This document shows positions 1 to 8,180 of a stretch of DNA of 64,000 bases, piece by piece (the stretch's first letter is position 1; each line of letters begins with the position of its first letter). This DNA is from Marinitoga piezophila KA3 (GTDB lineage Bacteria; Thermotogota; Thermotogae; Petrotogales; Petrotogaceae). The notes under the pieces are model-generated. The model saw nothing but the letters and a program-made list of their open reading frames with translations, was not told where the DNA came from and made no database searches. The stretch spans positions 310,001 through 374,000 of the forward strand of contig NC_016751.1 of assembly GCF_000255135.1 (NCBI RefSeq). The letters run 5' to 3'. A program made the translations under genes and the position numbers.

Positions 1-299
1 AATTACAAAAGTTAATAAGAACATCGCCGGAACCATATAAAACGTATTTTAAAGATATTTTGAAAACAATAAATAGAATTGACAATCCACAAGATGAAAT
101 TATTATACAGATTTTTTTTAGAAGTATCCAGATTGGTGTGGAAAATAGAAAATCAAATGGCTTATTGAAATTTTTCGATATTCATGGCCCATATCAAAAA
201 TGGAAGATTAGAGAAGGGATTAAACGATACAAAGAAGAACAAGCAAGACTTATAAGCTTACCTTTAAAAGAAAACGCCCACACCGCGGGAACAGTGTGA
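1..299 (+). CDS. C-terminal part of an unrecognised phage protein (cut by window edge)
   Basis: The reading frame is open from base 3 to the stop at 297-299, so the gene starts before the window. About 98 residues are visible. They are rich in basic and aromatic residues and have no motif I recognise. An internal TTG at 60 could be read as a start, but the upstream frame is open and there is no ribosome site there. An imperfect stem-loop (arms 279-283 and 294-298) overlaps the 3' end and is not followed by a T-run. The gene lies 84 bases ahead of the recombination genes and on the same strand, so it probably belongs to the phage early region. Confidence 0.6.
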   Translation, partial: LQKLIRTSPEPYKTYFKDILKTINRIDNPQDEIIIQIFFRSIQIGVENRKSNGLLKFFDIHGPYQKWKIREGIKRYKEEQARLISLPLKENAHTAGTV

Positions 300-383
300 G
301 CGCGGAAGATAGGGAAAAATTCCATATTTCTGCCAATATTATTATATCATATTTTTTTTAAATTTGAAGAGGAGGGAGAAGCG

Positions 384-2429
384 ATGAAATTAATTTTAAA
401 AAAATTAAAAATGAAAAATTTCAAAGGAATACGAGATTTAGAAATAACTTTCGATAAAAAAGAGACTTCGATTTTTGGTGCAAACGCAACTGGAAAGACT
501 TCTATTTTCGACGCTTTTGTTTGGCTCCTGTTTGATAAAGACTCTACTAACCGAACTCAATTTGAAATCAAAACACTTGATAAAAATGGAAATGTCATTC
601 ATGGATTAGAACACAGTGTCGAAGCAATCATAGAGATTGATGGAAAAGAAACGTCTTTTAAAAAAATTTATAAAGAAAAATGGACTAAACGAAGGGGAGA
701 ATCAACAAAACAACTAACAGGTCATGTAACTGATTTTTTTATAGATGATATTCCAGTGAAAAAATCAGAATATCAGCAAAGAATCAATGAAATAATAGAT
801 GAAAAAATATTTAAGTTAGTTACGAATCCTCTTTACTTCAATGAACAGCTTCATTGGACTGAAAGAAGAAAATTATTACTTGAAATTGTTGGAGATGTTT
901 CGAATGATGAAATAATAAAATCTAAAAGAAGCTTATCTAAAATAGAAGAATTCTTAAAGGATAAAGAAATTGATGAATTCAAAAAGATGATCTCATATAA
1001 AAAGAAGAAACTTAATGATGAAATAAAAACTATACCAATAAGGATCGATGAAATAAACCAGTCTTTAGCAGATTATAATTTAGATTTTAAAGAAATAGAA
1101 AAAAATATTGAAATACTCAATAAACAACTTGAAGAAATAGAAAATAAAATACTTGACGAATCAAAGATATATGAAGAAAATTCTAAAATAAAAAGCAAAA
1201 TTTATGAAAAACAAAATGAATTACAAAAAATACAATATGAAAAACAGCTTAATCAAGAAGCACCCAAAAGAGAATTAGAAGAGCAGTTAAGAAGAATCAA
1301 ATATGAAATCAAAAACATTCAAAGCAATGTTCAAGATTTTGAGAATGAAATAGAGAGGCTTCAGGAAAAGGAAAAAGATTATAAAGAGCAAATTCAATAT
1401 AACAAAGAAAAAATACAAGAATTGCAAATAGAAAATGAAAAACTCAGGAAAAAATGGCAGGAAGAAAAATCTAAAGAATTTGTTATTGATGAAAAACAAT
1501 TTGTTTGTCCAACGTGTGGACAGATGCTTCCTGAAAATCAAAAAGAAGAAAAAATAAAAGAAATGGAATTAAATTTTGAAACAAATAAAAATAAAATACT
1601 TGAAAATATAAGATATTCTGGGATGAGAAATAAAAACGAAATTGAAAAATTAGAACAAAAAAATCAAGACTTTGAAGAGAAAATCAAAAATATCAATAAG
1701 AAAATAAATGAATTGAAAATTGAATTAGATAACAACAAAGATGATCTTGAAACATATATAGCTAAAAAAATAGAAATTGAAGAAAGAATAGAGAATTTTA
1801 AGCCCATAATTATAGAAACACCAGAAGAGAAAATATTAAAAGCTAAAATTGAGAAACTAAAAAATGAAGTAAAAGAACCAGATGAAAATACTATCGAGAT
1901 ATTGAAAGTTGAAAAAAGAAAAATTTTAAAAGAAATAGATGAACTAAAGAATAAATTAAGTTTTAAAGAGCAACAAGAAAAAGCTAAAAAAAGAATAGAA
2001 GAATTACAAAATAAAGAAAGAGAATTAGCAAATCAAATTGCAGAATTAGAAGGATATGAATATTTATGTGATGAATTTATAAAAACAAAAGTAGATATGC
2101 TTGAAGAAAAGATAAACAGCAAATTTAAACAGGTAAAATTTAAACTTTTTAATGTTCTGGTTAATGGTTCAATAGAGGAAACATGTGAAACGCTTATTGA
2201 AGGAGTACCTTTCCAAGATGCAAATAATGCAGCAAAAATTAGTGTAGGTCTTGATATTATAAACGTTTTATCTGACCATTTTAATGTATATGCACCTGTG
2301 TTTATTGATAACAGAGAATCGATCGTAGAATTACCAGAAACTAATAGTCAAATAATTAATTTATTTGTAAGTGCCAAAGATAAGAAATTAAGAGTAGAAA
2401 ATAAAAAGTTAGAAGAGGTGAGATTATGA
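384..2429 (+). CDS. SMC/Rad50/SbcC-like AAA ATPase of phage recombination module
   Basis: A 681-residue protein with an N-terminal Walker A (GANATGKTS, about residues 32-40), a long lysine/glutamate-rich coiled coil, and a CPTC zinc-hook-like motif near residue 375 in the middle of the coil. A second coil follows, then a C-terminal ATPase half with a Walker-B-like VFIDNRE near residue 640. This is the layout of Rad50/SbcC proteins, shortened as in phage versions. It would act on DNA ends and probably supplies single strands for the RecT annealase encoded next; no SbcD-like nuclease is visible nearby. The strong site GAGGAGGGAGAA precedes the ATG. The stop overlaps recT by four bases (ATGA), which suggests translational coupling. 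Confidence 0.85.
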   Translation: MKLILKKLKMKNFKGIRDLEITFDKKETSIFGANATGKTSIFDAFVWLLFDKDSTNRTQFEIKTLDKNGNVIHGLEHSVEAIIEIDGKETSFKKIYKEKWTKRRGESTKQLTGHVTDFFIDDIPVKKSEYQQRINEIIDEKIFKLVTNPLYFNEQLHWTERRKLLLEIVGDVSNDEIIKSKRSLSKIEEFLKDKEIDEFKKMISYKKKKLNDEIKTIPIRIDEINQSLADYNLDFKEIEKNIEILNKQLEEIENKILDESKIYEENSKIKSKIYEKQNELQKIQYEKQLNQEAPKRELEEQLRRIKYEIKNIQSNVQDFENEIERLQEKEKDYKEQIQYNKEKIQELQIENEKLRKKWQEEKSKEFVIDEKQFVCPTCGQMLPENQKEEKIKEMELNFETNKNKILENIRYSGMRNKNEIEKLEQKNQDFEEKIKNINKKINELKIELDNNKDDLETYIAKKIEIEERIENFKPIIIETPEEKILKAKIEKLKNEVKEPDENTIEILKVEKRKILKEIDELKNKLSFKEQQEKAKKRIEELQNKERELANQIAELEGYEYLCDEFIKTKVDMLEEKINSKFKQVKFKLFNVLVNGSIEETCETLIEGVPFQDANNAAKISVGLDIINVLSDHFNVYAPVFIDNRESIVELPETNSQIINLFVSAKDKKLRVENKKLEEVRL

Positions 2430-3394
2430 CAGAAAGCGTACAAATGGAAAACGTTCAGAAAGACATTACACCTAAAAAATCTTATTCAGAAATAGTGTTA
2501 GAAAGAGTAAAAGAACTGGAAAAAGAAGGCGTTATACAATTTCCGCCAAATTATAGTTATGCAAATGCTTTAAAAAGCGCATGGTTAATGTTAAAAAGCA
2601 TGACTGATAAAAATGGAAAACCTGTATTACAATCATGCACAAAAGAAAGTATTACAAATTCTTTGTTAGATATGGTTATTCAAGGATTATCACCAGCTAA
2701 GAAACAATGTTATTTTATTCCTTATGGTAATAAATTACAACTTCAAAGAAGCTATTTTGGAACTGTAGCAGTTATAAAAAGACTTAAAGGAGTTAAAAAT
2801 GTTTTTGCAAACATAATTTATGAAGGAGACGAATTTGAATACACAATAGATTTAGAAACAGGAGTTTATAAAATAATAAAACATAAACAAGATTTTAGAA
2901 ATATTGATCCACATAAAATTCTTGGTGCATATGCGGTTATAGTTACTGAAGATGATCAGCCAAATTATGTTGAAATTATGAATATTAATCAAATTAAAGA
3001 TTCATGGAATCAGGGAAAAATGAAAGGAAATTCTAACGCACACAAAATTTTCACTGATCAAATGGTAAAGAAAACTGTTATTAATAGAGCTTGCAAAATG
3101 TTCGTTAATACTTCTGATGATAGTGATTTATTAATCGAAGCATTCAATAAAACAACAGAAAATGAATACGAAAATTCACAAGAACCTGAACCAGTTTTCG
3201 AAGAAATTGAAGCTGAAACAATCCAAGAGATTAAAGAAAATGCAAATAAAAAAGTTTTAGTTATTGAAGAATCACAAGAACATGAAACGTTGCAAGAAGA
3301 AATCAAAGAAGAAGTTAAAGATAAAAAACAAGAACAAACTTCAGCCACTAAAAGAGTTCATCAAAAATTATTTGCGGAGGATCCTGGATTCTAA
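2426..3394 (+). CDS. recT: RecT-family single-strand DNA annealing protein
   Basis: A 322-residue protein of the RecT/Redbeta-like family. The conserved core lies at about residues 60-190, including the segment with LLDMVIQGLSPAKKQCYFIP and the following QLQRSYFGTVAVIKR. RecT anneals complementary single strands during phage recombination and repair. The last 90 residues are a glutamate/lysine-rich tail of low complexity, as is common in phage RecT proteins. It overlaps the upstream ATPase gene (ATGA) and its TAA overlaps the next ATG (TAATG), so the three genes form one translationally coupled unit. Confidence 0.9.
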   Translation: MTESVQMENVQKDITPKKSYSEIVLERVKELEKEGVIQFPPNYSYANALKSAWLMLKSMTDKNGKPVLQSCTKESITNSLLDMVIQGLSPAKKQCYFIPYGNKLQLQRSYFGTVAVIKRLKGVKNVFANIIYEGDEFEYTIDLETGVYKIIKHKQDFRNIDPHKILGAYAVIVTEDDQPNYVEIMNINQIKDSWNQGKMKGNSNAHKIFTDQMVKKTVINRACKMFVNTSDDSDLLIEAFNKTTENEYENSQEPEPVFEEIEAETIQEIKENANKKVLVIEESQEHETLQEEIKEEVKDKKQEQTSATKRVHQKLFAEDPGF

Positions 3395-4122
3395 TGAAAT
3401 TGAAAATATTAGGATCATCAAGCAAAGGAAACGGATATCTTCTTATTGGAGAAAATGAAACATTAATAATCGAAGCTGGAATAAATATCAAACAAGTAAA
3501 AAAGGAATTGAACTTTAATTTATCAAATGTTGTAGGGTGCCTGATTTCACATTCTCATGGTGATCATTCAAAATATACATCAGATTTTCTGAAAACTGGA
3601 ATTAGTTGCTATATGACAAAAGAAACAATAGAGGCTTTGAACATAAATCATTATAGACTTCATAAAATTATTCCTGAACAAATGTTTAATATTGGAAATT
3701 TTAAAATATTACCTTTTTCAACAAAGCATGATTGTCCTGGAAGTGTTGGATTTTTAATAAAACATAATGAGTTAGGAACACTATTATTTGCAACAGATAC
3801 ATTTTATCTTGAATATAAATTTCCAAATGTGAATCATATAATGATTGAAGCTAATTACGATAAAAATATTCTTGTAGAAAATATTTTAAAAGGATATATA
3901 CCAGATGTTGTTGCAAAAAGAGTTTTTAAAAGTCATTTTGAATTAAGTAATTTAAAAGAATTTTTTAAAGCTAATGATTTGACCAAAACTAAAGAAATAA
4001 TTTTAATTCATCTTTCTGATAATAACAGTGATGCGAAAAGATTTAAAAAAGAAATAGAAGAACTGACTTTTAAAACAGTTTATATTGCAGAAGAAGGGCT
4101 GGAATTAAGTTTACATCCTTAG
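3394..4122 (+). CDS. Metallo-beta-lactamase-fold hydrolase (YycJ-like)
   Basis: A 242-residue protein opening with LKILGSSSKGNGYLL and carrying the metal-binding HSHGDH motif at about residues 53-58. Further metal ligands are likely in TKHDCPG, FATDTF and LIHLSD. This is the metallo-beta-lactamase fold close to YycJ/WalJ-type proteins, some of which are exonucleases. In phages, such genes often sit beside recT, as here, which suggests a DNA-end-processing partner. The substrate cannot be read from sequence. It starts on the TAATG overlap with recT. A GGAGG lies about 13 bases upstream, so coupling probably drives initiation. Confidence 0.75.
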   Translation: MKLKILGSSSKGNGYLLIGENETLIIEAGINIKQVKKELNFNLSNVVGCLISHSHGDHSKYTSDFLKTGISCYMTKETIEALNINHYRLHKIIPEQMFNIGNFKILPFSTKHDCPGSVGFLIKHNELGTLLFATDTFYLEYKFPNVNHIMIEANYDKNILVENILKGYIPDVVAKRVFKSHFELSNLKEFFKANDLTKTKEIILIHLSDNNSDAKRFKKEIEELTFKTVYIAEEGLELSLHP

Positions 4123-4145
4123 GGGCTCCCCCCGCCCCTTTTTTT
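4122..4145 (+). terminator. Intrinsic terminator after recombination genes
   Basis: Stem GGGGC (4122-4126) pairs with GCCCC (4134-4138) across a C-rich loop, and a run of seven T follows. The stop codon of the upstream gene overlaps the stem. It would separate the recombination unit from the replication unit. Confidence 0.7.
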
Positions 4146-4219
4146 AAAAAGCTCTTTGACAAGTTAATATTCGAGTTTTAGTTTTGGAATGAATATGGCA
4201 AAGAATAAGAGGTGATTAT

Positions 4220-4987
4220 ATGGAATTAACCTATATCGACCTCATTAATCAATTTCACATGATCCGCCGAGCTAAAGGTCTGGGGCCGATAGAGACTGCT
4301 CTGTACTTCATCATATTAGATGAATACAATAGCCGCTATTGGCCTGATTCTTTAGCAGTGCCGACATGGGTATTGATGGAGCAGGTTGATATAAAACACA
4401 AATCTACTTTTTTTAACCATTTAAATAAATTGCAACAAGCAGGATTAATCGAATTTATAAAGGCAAAAAACCAATATGAAAAAATGATTATAAAAATAAA
4501 TGCCGTTCTAATAAATGACACACCACTTAGAACAGCACCTATAACAGCATCGCAACAGCAACGCAACAGCAACGCAACGGCACCCGAACAGCAACGCAAC
4601 AGCAACTTTCTAAAAAATGCTTTATTTGCTGATTACAGAAGCCGTAAAGATAATAAAGATATAAAAGATAATAAAGATACAGATATATATAATGTCGCGA
4701 TTGAGATTTTGGACTACTTAAACGAAAAAGCAAATAAGAAATTTAAACCTACAAAAGGAAATCTTAAATACATTAATGCAAGACTCAAAGAAAAATATCA
4801 AAAAGAAGATTTTTTTAAAGTTATAGATTTAAAAGTAAAACAATGGATTAATGATCCTAAAATGAAGCAATATTTAAGACCTTCTACTCTTTTTAATTCT
4901 GAAAAGTTTGATGCTTATTTGAATGAGAGTCTTGAAAGTAATGAAAATACAGATACTTTATTTATTGAATATCCTTATGGAGGATGA
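4220..4987 (+). CDS. Phage replication initiator (winged-helix plus conserved phage C-terminal domain)
   Basis: A 255-residue protein. Residues 1-100 look like a DnaD/replisome-organiser winged helix. Residues about 165-245 match the conserved phage C-terminal domain found in DnaD-like initiators (segments FKPTKGNLKYINARLKEKY and YLRPSTLFNSEKFDAYLNE). The linker between them, about residues 108-155, is glutamine/asparagine/lysine rich and is encoded by DNA with 11-bp repeats. It is followed by genes for DnaB helicase and SSB, so it probably opens the origin and loads the helicase. The site AGAGGTGA precedes the ATG. A TTGACA at 4156-4161 could be part of a promoter, but I see no matching -10. 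Confidence 0.8.
   Translation: MELTYIDLINQFHMIRRAKGLGPIETALYFIILDEYNSRYWPDSLAVPTWVLMEQVDIKHKSTFFNHLNKLQQAGLIEFIKAKNQYEKMIIKINAVLINDTPLRTAPITASQQQRNSNATAPEQQRNSNFLKNALFADYRSRKDNKDIKDNKDTDIYNVAIEILDYLNEKANKKFKPTKGNLKYINARLKEKYQKEDFFKVIDLKVKQWINDPKMKQYLRPSTLFNSEKFDAYLNESLESNENTDTLFIEYPYGG
4540..4606 (+). repeat. Six 11-bp direct repeats inside the initiator gene (candidate origin iterons)
   Basis: Units of 11 bp run head to tail. Three are perfect copies of CGCAACAGCAA (4551-4561, 4562-4572, 4595-4605). The units at 4540, 4573 and 4584 are degenerate. Eleven is not a multiple of three, so the repeat is kept at the DNA level and not as a protein repeat. The period is close to one helical turn. 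It lies in the linker part of the initiator gene, the position of the lambda origin within gene O. Confidence 0.75.
4646..4680 (+). repeat. AT-rich 16-bp direct repeat next to the iteron-like array
   Basis: AAAGATAATAAAGATA occurs at 4646-4661 and again at 4664-4679, a period of 18 bp that matches the codon frame (KDNKDI/KDNKDT). The region 4607-4700 is nearly pure A/T and lies directly downstream of the 11-bp array, as a DNA-unwinding element would. Confidence 0.6.
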
Positions 4988-4991
4988 TTAT

Positions 4992-5246
4992 ATGGATTTT
5001 TATAAATTTTTAGATGATTTAATAGATTTGCATTTTAAACGGTACAATCTTTCACATACAAAATACGCAAAAATCATTGATAAAAAAATTATCTACAAGT
5101 ATAAGCTATTAAAAAGAGCTTTAATGTTTGAAAGTTTTGCGGATAAAGAATTGATCGATTTTATGGATTCAGTAATCGAAAATGAGTGGGTGATAGACCA
5201 TGAAGGATTTAGAAAAATGGATAATCGGGTATATGTTCTTAGATGA
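4992..5246 (+). CDS. Small unrecognised protein between initiator and helicase genes
   Basis: An 84-residue protein starting at the ATG at 4992, with GGAGG at 4979-4983 (spacing 8). It is rich in lysine, tyrosine and phenylalanine and probably helical. I recognise no family. It overlaps the helicase gene by 47 bases, and its position between a replication initiator and a DnaB-type helicase would suit a helicase loader or adaptor, although it lacks a Walker motif. That role is inferred from position only. Confidence 0.6.
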   Translation: MDFYKFLDDLIDLHFKRYNLSHTKYAKIIDKKIIYKYKLLKRALMFESFADKELIDFMDSVIENEWVIDHEGFRKMDNRVYVLR

Positions 5247-6474
5247 TTCTATTGATGTTTCTGTATTAACAAAAGATGATTTTGAAAACACAAATTTCGG
5301 TGTTGTTTTTGAATATTTAAAAAACAAACTTGAGAATGGTGAAGTAATAGACGTCTTTACTGCATCAGCTGATTTGAAACTTTCGCCAGAAACTTTAGAA
5401 GATTTTATTGATAGTGTTCCTGATCTTTTTAATTTCGAAAATGCTATAAAAAAGCTTAAAGAAGAAAGTATTAAAAGACAATTAAAACATGTTGCTGAAA
5501 ATATTTCAAAGACTTTAGATAACGCAAATGTGTATGAAATTTTGGAATATGTAGAAAAAAGAGTCTTGGGAATTGAAGTTATCGGTGAAAGAATATATGA
5601 AACTTTAAAAGAAACATTGGAAACATATTTTGATGAAGTAGAAGAAATGCAGAAAAGAAGGTTGAATAATGAATTTGTTGGAATACCTTCAGGGATAAAT
5701 GATTTAGATAAATTTTTAGGCGGATTCAAAGGTGGGCAGTTAATAATTATTGCTGGAAGACCGGCAATGGGTAAAACAACTTTTGCTCTCAATATAGCAA
5801 CGAATATGGCAAGAAAAGGATATCCTAGCGCCTTTTTCAGCTTAGAAATGAATCAAAAGCAATTACGAAATAAGATTTTAGCTTCAGCAACTCACATTGA
5901 ATATAACAAAATTGCTCATGGATTTATAAACGGGAATGAAAGAACGATTATTAAAGATATTATAAATCAGCTTAAAAGAGTTCCTATTGTTCTTGGAAAA
6001 ACAACTAATTTAACCATTGATAGCCTTAAATCTGTAGCAAGAAAATTAAAAAGAGAGTATAAAATCCAAGGACTATTTGTTGATTATCTCCAACTTATGA
6101 CTAAGACTACAGATCTTGTAAAGGAACTTGGGATAATAACAAGGCAATTAAAACTTCTTGCTCTTGAATTAGACATTCCAATTTTCCTACTTTCACAACT
6201 TTCCAGAAACGTTGAGCACAGAGAAGATAAACGACCAATGTTAAGTGATTTAAGAGATTCTGGAACAATAGAGCAAGATGCTGATATTGTAATGTTTTTA
6301 TATCGTCCAGCATATTATGCAAGAAAAAAAGTAAAAGAAAAAGATGAACATGAAAATAAAGCTGAAAGGATTGAAGTTATTATTGGCAAACAAAGAGAAG
6401 GTGAGACCGGCATAGTTGAATTAGGTTTTTTTGGAAAGTATTCGCATTTCTTCGATCTTGCGTTAGCGAGGTGA
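5200..6474 (+). CDS. dnaB: DnaB-type replicative helicase
   Basis: A 424-residue hexameric helicase of the DnaB family. The N-terminal domain (residues 1-110) is short. The RecA-like core has Walker A GRPAMGKTT near residues 186-194, FFSLEM, Walker B LFVDYLQLM near residues 292-300, SQLSRNVEHR, and the C-terminal DLRDSGTIEQDADIVMFLYR. It is somewhat shorter than host DnaB, as is usual for phage copies. It would unwind the phage replication fork. The start ATG is preceded by GGGTGA and lies inside the upstream small gene. SSB follows after four bases. Confidence 0.92.
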   Translation: MKDLEKWIIGYMFLDDSIDVSVLTKDDFENTNFGVVFEYLKNKLENGEVIDVFTASADLKLSPETLEDFIDSVPDLFNFENAIKKLKEESIKRQLKHVAENISKTLDNANVYEILEYVEKRVLGIEVIGERIYETLKETLETYFDEVEEMQKRRLNNEFVGIPSGINDLDKFLGGFKGGQLIIIAGRPAMGKTTFALNIATNMARKGYPSAFFSLEMNQKQLRNKILASATHIEYNKIAHGFINGNERTIIKDIINQLKRVPIVLGKTTNLTIDSLKSVARKLKREYKIQGLFVDYLQLMTKTTDLVKELGIITRQLKLLALELDIPIFLLSQLSRNVEHREDKRPMLSDLRDSGTIEQDADIVMFLYRPAYYARKKVKEKDEHENKAERIEVIIGKQREGETGIVELGFFGKYSHFFDLALAR

Positions 6475-6478
6475 AAAC

Positions 6479-6946
6479 ATGGCAGGTTTTAATAAGATAA
6501 TTTTAATCGGGCGACTTACTAAAAATCCAGAAATAAGATTAACAACGACAGATATAAAAGTTTCAAATTTTACTTTAGCAGTAGATAGAAGTTATAGAAA
6601 AGAGAAGGAAGAAAGCAAAACAGATTTTATACCTATTACTTCTTTTGGCAAAAGCGCTGAGTTTGTGGAACAGTACTTGAGAAAAGGAATGCAAATAATG
6701 GTTGAAGGTAAATTACAAATAGATAATTGGCAAGATGAGAACGGACAATGGCATAATAAATCCTATGTTGTTAGTAGCAATATTGTATTTTTGGAGAAAA
6801 AGAAAGATCCCGCTGATGAGTATCAGGAAAAATACCTTAAAGATATTAACGAGGTTGAAAATAATATTGATGAACCTTTTGGAGATATTCCGGAAATAAA
6901 AGATGATGATTTTCCGCAATTTTTTCCAGTAGATGAGGAGGGATGA
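6479..6946 (+). CDS. ssb: Single-stranded DNA-binding protein
   Basis: A 155-residue protein with an N-terminal OB fold (MAGFNKIILIGRLTKNPEIR, then VEGKLQIDNWQDENGQ) and an acidic C-terminal tail. The tail reads DDDFPQFF followed by PVDEEG. The hydrophobic tip that normally ends SSB proteins (DDDIPF) is therefore not terminal. It lies directly after the helicase gene with GAGGTGAAAAC before the ATG. It would coat single strands during phage replication and recombination. Confidence 0.92.
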   Translation: MAGFNKIILIGRLTKNPEIRLTTTDIKVSNFTLAVDRSYRKEKEESKTDFIPITSFGKSAEFVEQYLRKGMQIMVEGKLQIDNWQDENGQWHNKSYVVSSNIVFLEKKKDPADEYQEKYLKDINEVENNIDEPFGDIPEIKDDDFPQFFPVDEEG

Positions 6947-6949
6947 TTT

Positions 6950-7369
6950 GTGTTTAGCCTTTATTATGAAAACAATATGGTAAAGCCCTTTAAAAAACAT
7001 TGGACTGATGCTGGATATGATATTCGTTCGAAAATTGATATAGAAATTAAACCTATGCAAAGAGCAATTATTCCTACAGGATTAACAATGAAAATACCTT
7101 ATAAACATGTTGGAATTATAAAAGAAAGATCATCATTTGCTGCTAAAGGAATTGTTGTTACTGGTGGAGTGATTGATAGTGAATATCGTGGAGAAGTACG
7201 AGTAATAATGCTGAATTTAGGAGAAGAAACATTAAAAATTAAAGCCGGAGATAGAATTGCACAAATATTAATTGTTCCTGTATTATTACACGCTGAAATC
7301 TTACTCGGCAAGGCTGAAGAAGATACCGAAAGAGGAACGAAAGGATTCGGATCTACGGGGGTGAGATAA
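6950..7369 (+). CDS. dut: dUTP diphosphatase (trimeric dUTPase)
   Basis: A 139-residue protein with all five dUTPase motifs in order: DAGYDI, KERSSFAAKG, GGVIDSEYRGE, GDRIAQILIVP and the C-terminal RGTKGFGSTG. It hydrolyses dUTP to dUMP and keeps uracil out of phage DNA. The start is a GTG at 6950, three bases after the ssb stop, with GAGGAGGGATGA just upstream. The stop overlaps the next ATG (TAATG). Confidence 0.93.
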   Translation: MFSLYYENNMVKPFKKHWTDAGYDIRSKIDIEIKPMQRAIIPTGLTMKIPYKHVGIIKERSSFAAKGIVVTGGVIDSEYRGEVRVIMLNLGEETLKIKAGDRIAQILIVPVLLHAEILLGKAEEDTERGTKGFGSTGVR

Positions 7370-7569
7370 TGATTGGAGTAATAAATTTTGAAAGACAATA
7401 TGAACAGATTTTAGAAAAATTACCTGAAAAATTTACTAAGATTGAAATATCTAAAGATGATTATTTTTATGTTCTTAGATTATATAGGGGAAAACAAGTG
7501 TATAGGGTAATAAAGAAAGATCGGATAGATAAATTGATGTTTACTGCAGCAAATTATATGGGGGTGTGA
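7369..7569 (+). CDS. Small unrecognised early phage protein (66 aa)
   Basis: A 66-residue basic protein that starts on a TAATG overlap with dut. It contains the segments KIEISKDDYFYVLRLYRGKQ and YRVIKKDRIDKL and looks like one small alpha/beta domain. I recognise no family. The tight packing in the early operon supports it as a real gene. Confidence 0.55.
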   Translation: MIGVINFERQYEQILEKLPEKFTKIEISKDDYFYVLRLYRGKQVYRVIKKDRIDKLMFTAANYMGV

Positions 7570-7571
7570 AA

Positions 7572-7820
7572 ATGATATGGGGAATATTACTTTCATTTTT
7601 TTGTGGAACATTTGCTGGAGTTTTTGGGATAAGTTTATTAATAACTTCTAAAGAAGCAGAATTAACAGCTGAGATTTTACGAAAAAAGAAAGCAAATAGT
7701 GATTTAGCAGAAAAAAATAAAATATTAAAAAAAAGAATTAAACAACTATCTCTTGAAAATGCTAAACTTTTTGCAGAAAATATGAAGTTAAGAAGGGGAA
7801 AGTGTGAAGTTGAAAATTGA
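7572..7820 (+). CDS. Small membrane-anchored coiled-coil protein
   Basis: An 82-residue protein. The ATG at 7572 is chosen because GGGGGTG (7560-7565) stands at a good distance; an in-frame GTG at 7566 would sit inside that site. Residues 2-24 form one hydrophobic segment (WGILLSFFCGTFAGVFGISLL). The rest is a charged coiled coil. Topology and role are unknown. It lies between the dUTPase block and rusA in the early operon. Confidence 0.55.
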   Translation: MIWGILLSFFCGTFAGVFGISLLITSKEAELTAEILRKKKANSDLAEKNKILKKRIKQLSLENAKLFAENMKLRRGKCEVEN

Positions 7821-8169
7821 AATCGAAGGGATCCCGCCCTCGGTGAATCACGCTTATAGAAAACGAGGGAATGGATATGGAATGTATATGACCGCAACTG
7901 CAAGGGAATTTAAAGAGTATGTTCATTATCTTGCTGTTAAAGCAATGAGAAAAGCAAAATGGACTAGACTTCCTAACGATAAGAGTTTTTACAAAATGAA
8001 AGTGTATTTTTACTTTAAAAACAGGCGGCATCCTGATCCAAATAATTTACTTAAGATTCTTATTGATGCCCTGGAGGGTGTAGTTTTTGAAAATGACAGA
8101 AATATTGATATTGAGACAAATTCAAGCATCACTGGAGAAAATAAAACTCTGGTTGTGTTTGAGAAGTAG
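7804..8169 (+). CDS. rusA: RusA-family Holliday junction resolvase
   Basis: A 121-residue protein with the RusA signature: IPPSVNHAYR at the N-terminus and the acidic DPNNLLKILIDALEG with FENDRNI near residues 78-100. The aspartates there bind the catalytic metal. It resolves branched DNA made during phage recombination and replication. GTG start at 7804, overlapping the upstream gene by 17 bases, with AGGGG just ahead. Confidence 0.9.
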   Translation: MKLKIEIEGIPPSVNHAYRKRGNGYGMYMTATAREFKEYVHYLAVKAMRKAKWTRLPNDKSFYKMKVYFYFKNRRHPDPNNLLKILIDALEGVVFENDRNIDIETNSSITGENKTLVVFEK

Positions 8170-8180
8170 GAGGGAATGAA

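Noticed and set aside
275-302. GC-rich imperfect stem-loop at the end of the first partial gene
   Set aside because: Only 5 bp plus 3 bp with a mismatch and no T-run; it overlaps coding sequence. Not strong enough to call a terminator or operator.
4156-4185. TTGACA ahead of the initiator gene as a full promoter
   Set aside because: The -35 is perfect, but no acceptable -10 lies 16-18 bp downstream.
4336-4733. Minus-strand frames opposite the initiator gene with LLRCC-type repeats
   Set aside because: These are the reverse reading of the 11-bp DNA repeats; they have no ribosome site and lie wholly inside the real gene.
5169-5792. 207-codon minus-strand frame opposite the helicase gene
   Set aside because: Shadow of dnaB; serine/isoleucine-rich nonsense-like composition and no ribosome site.
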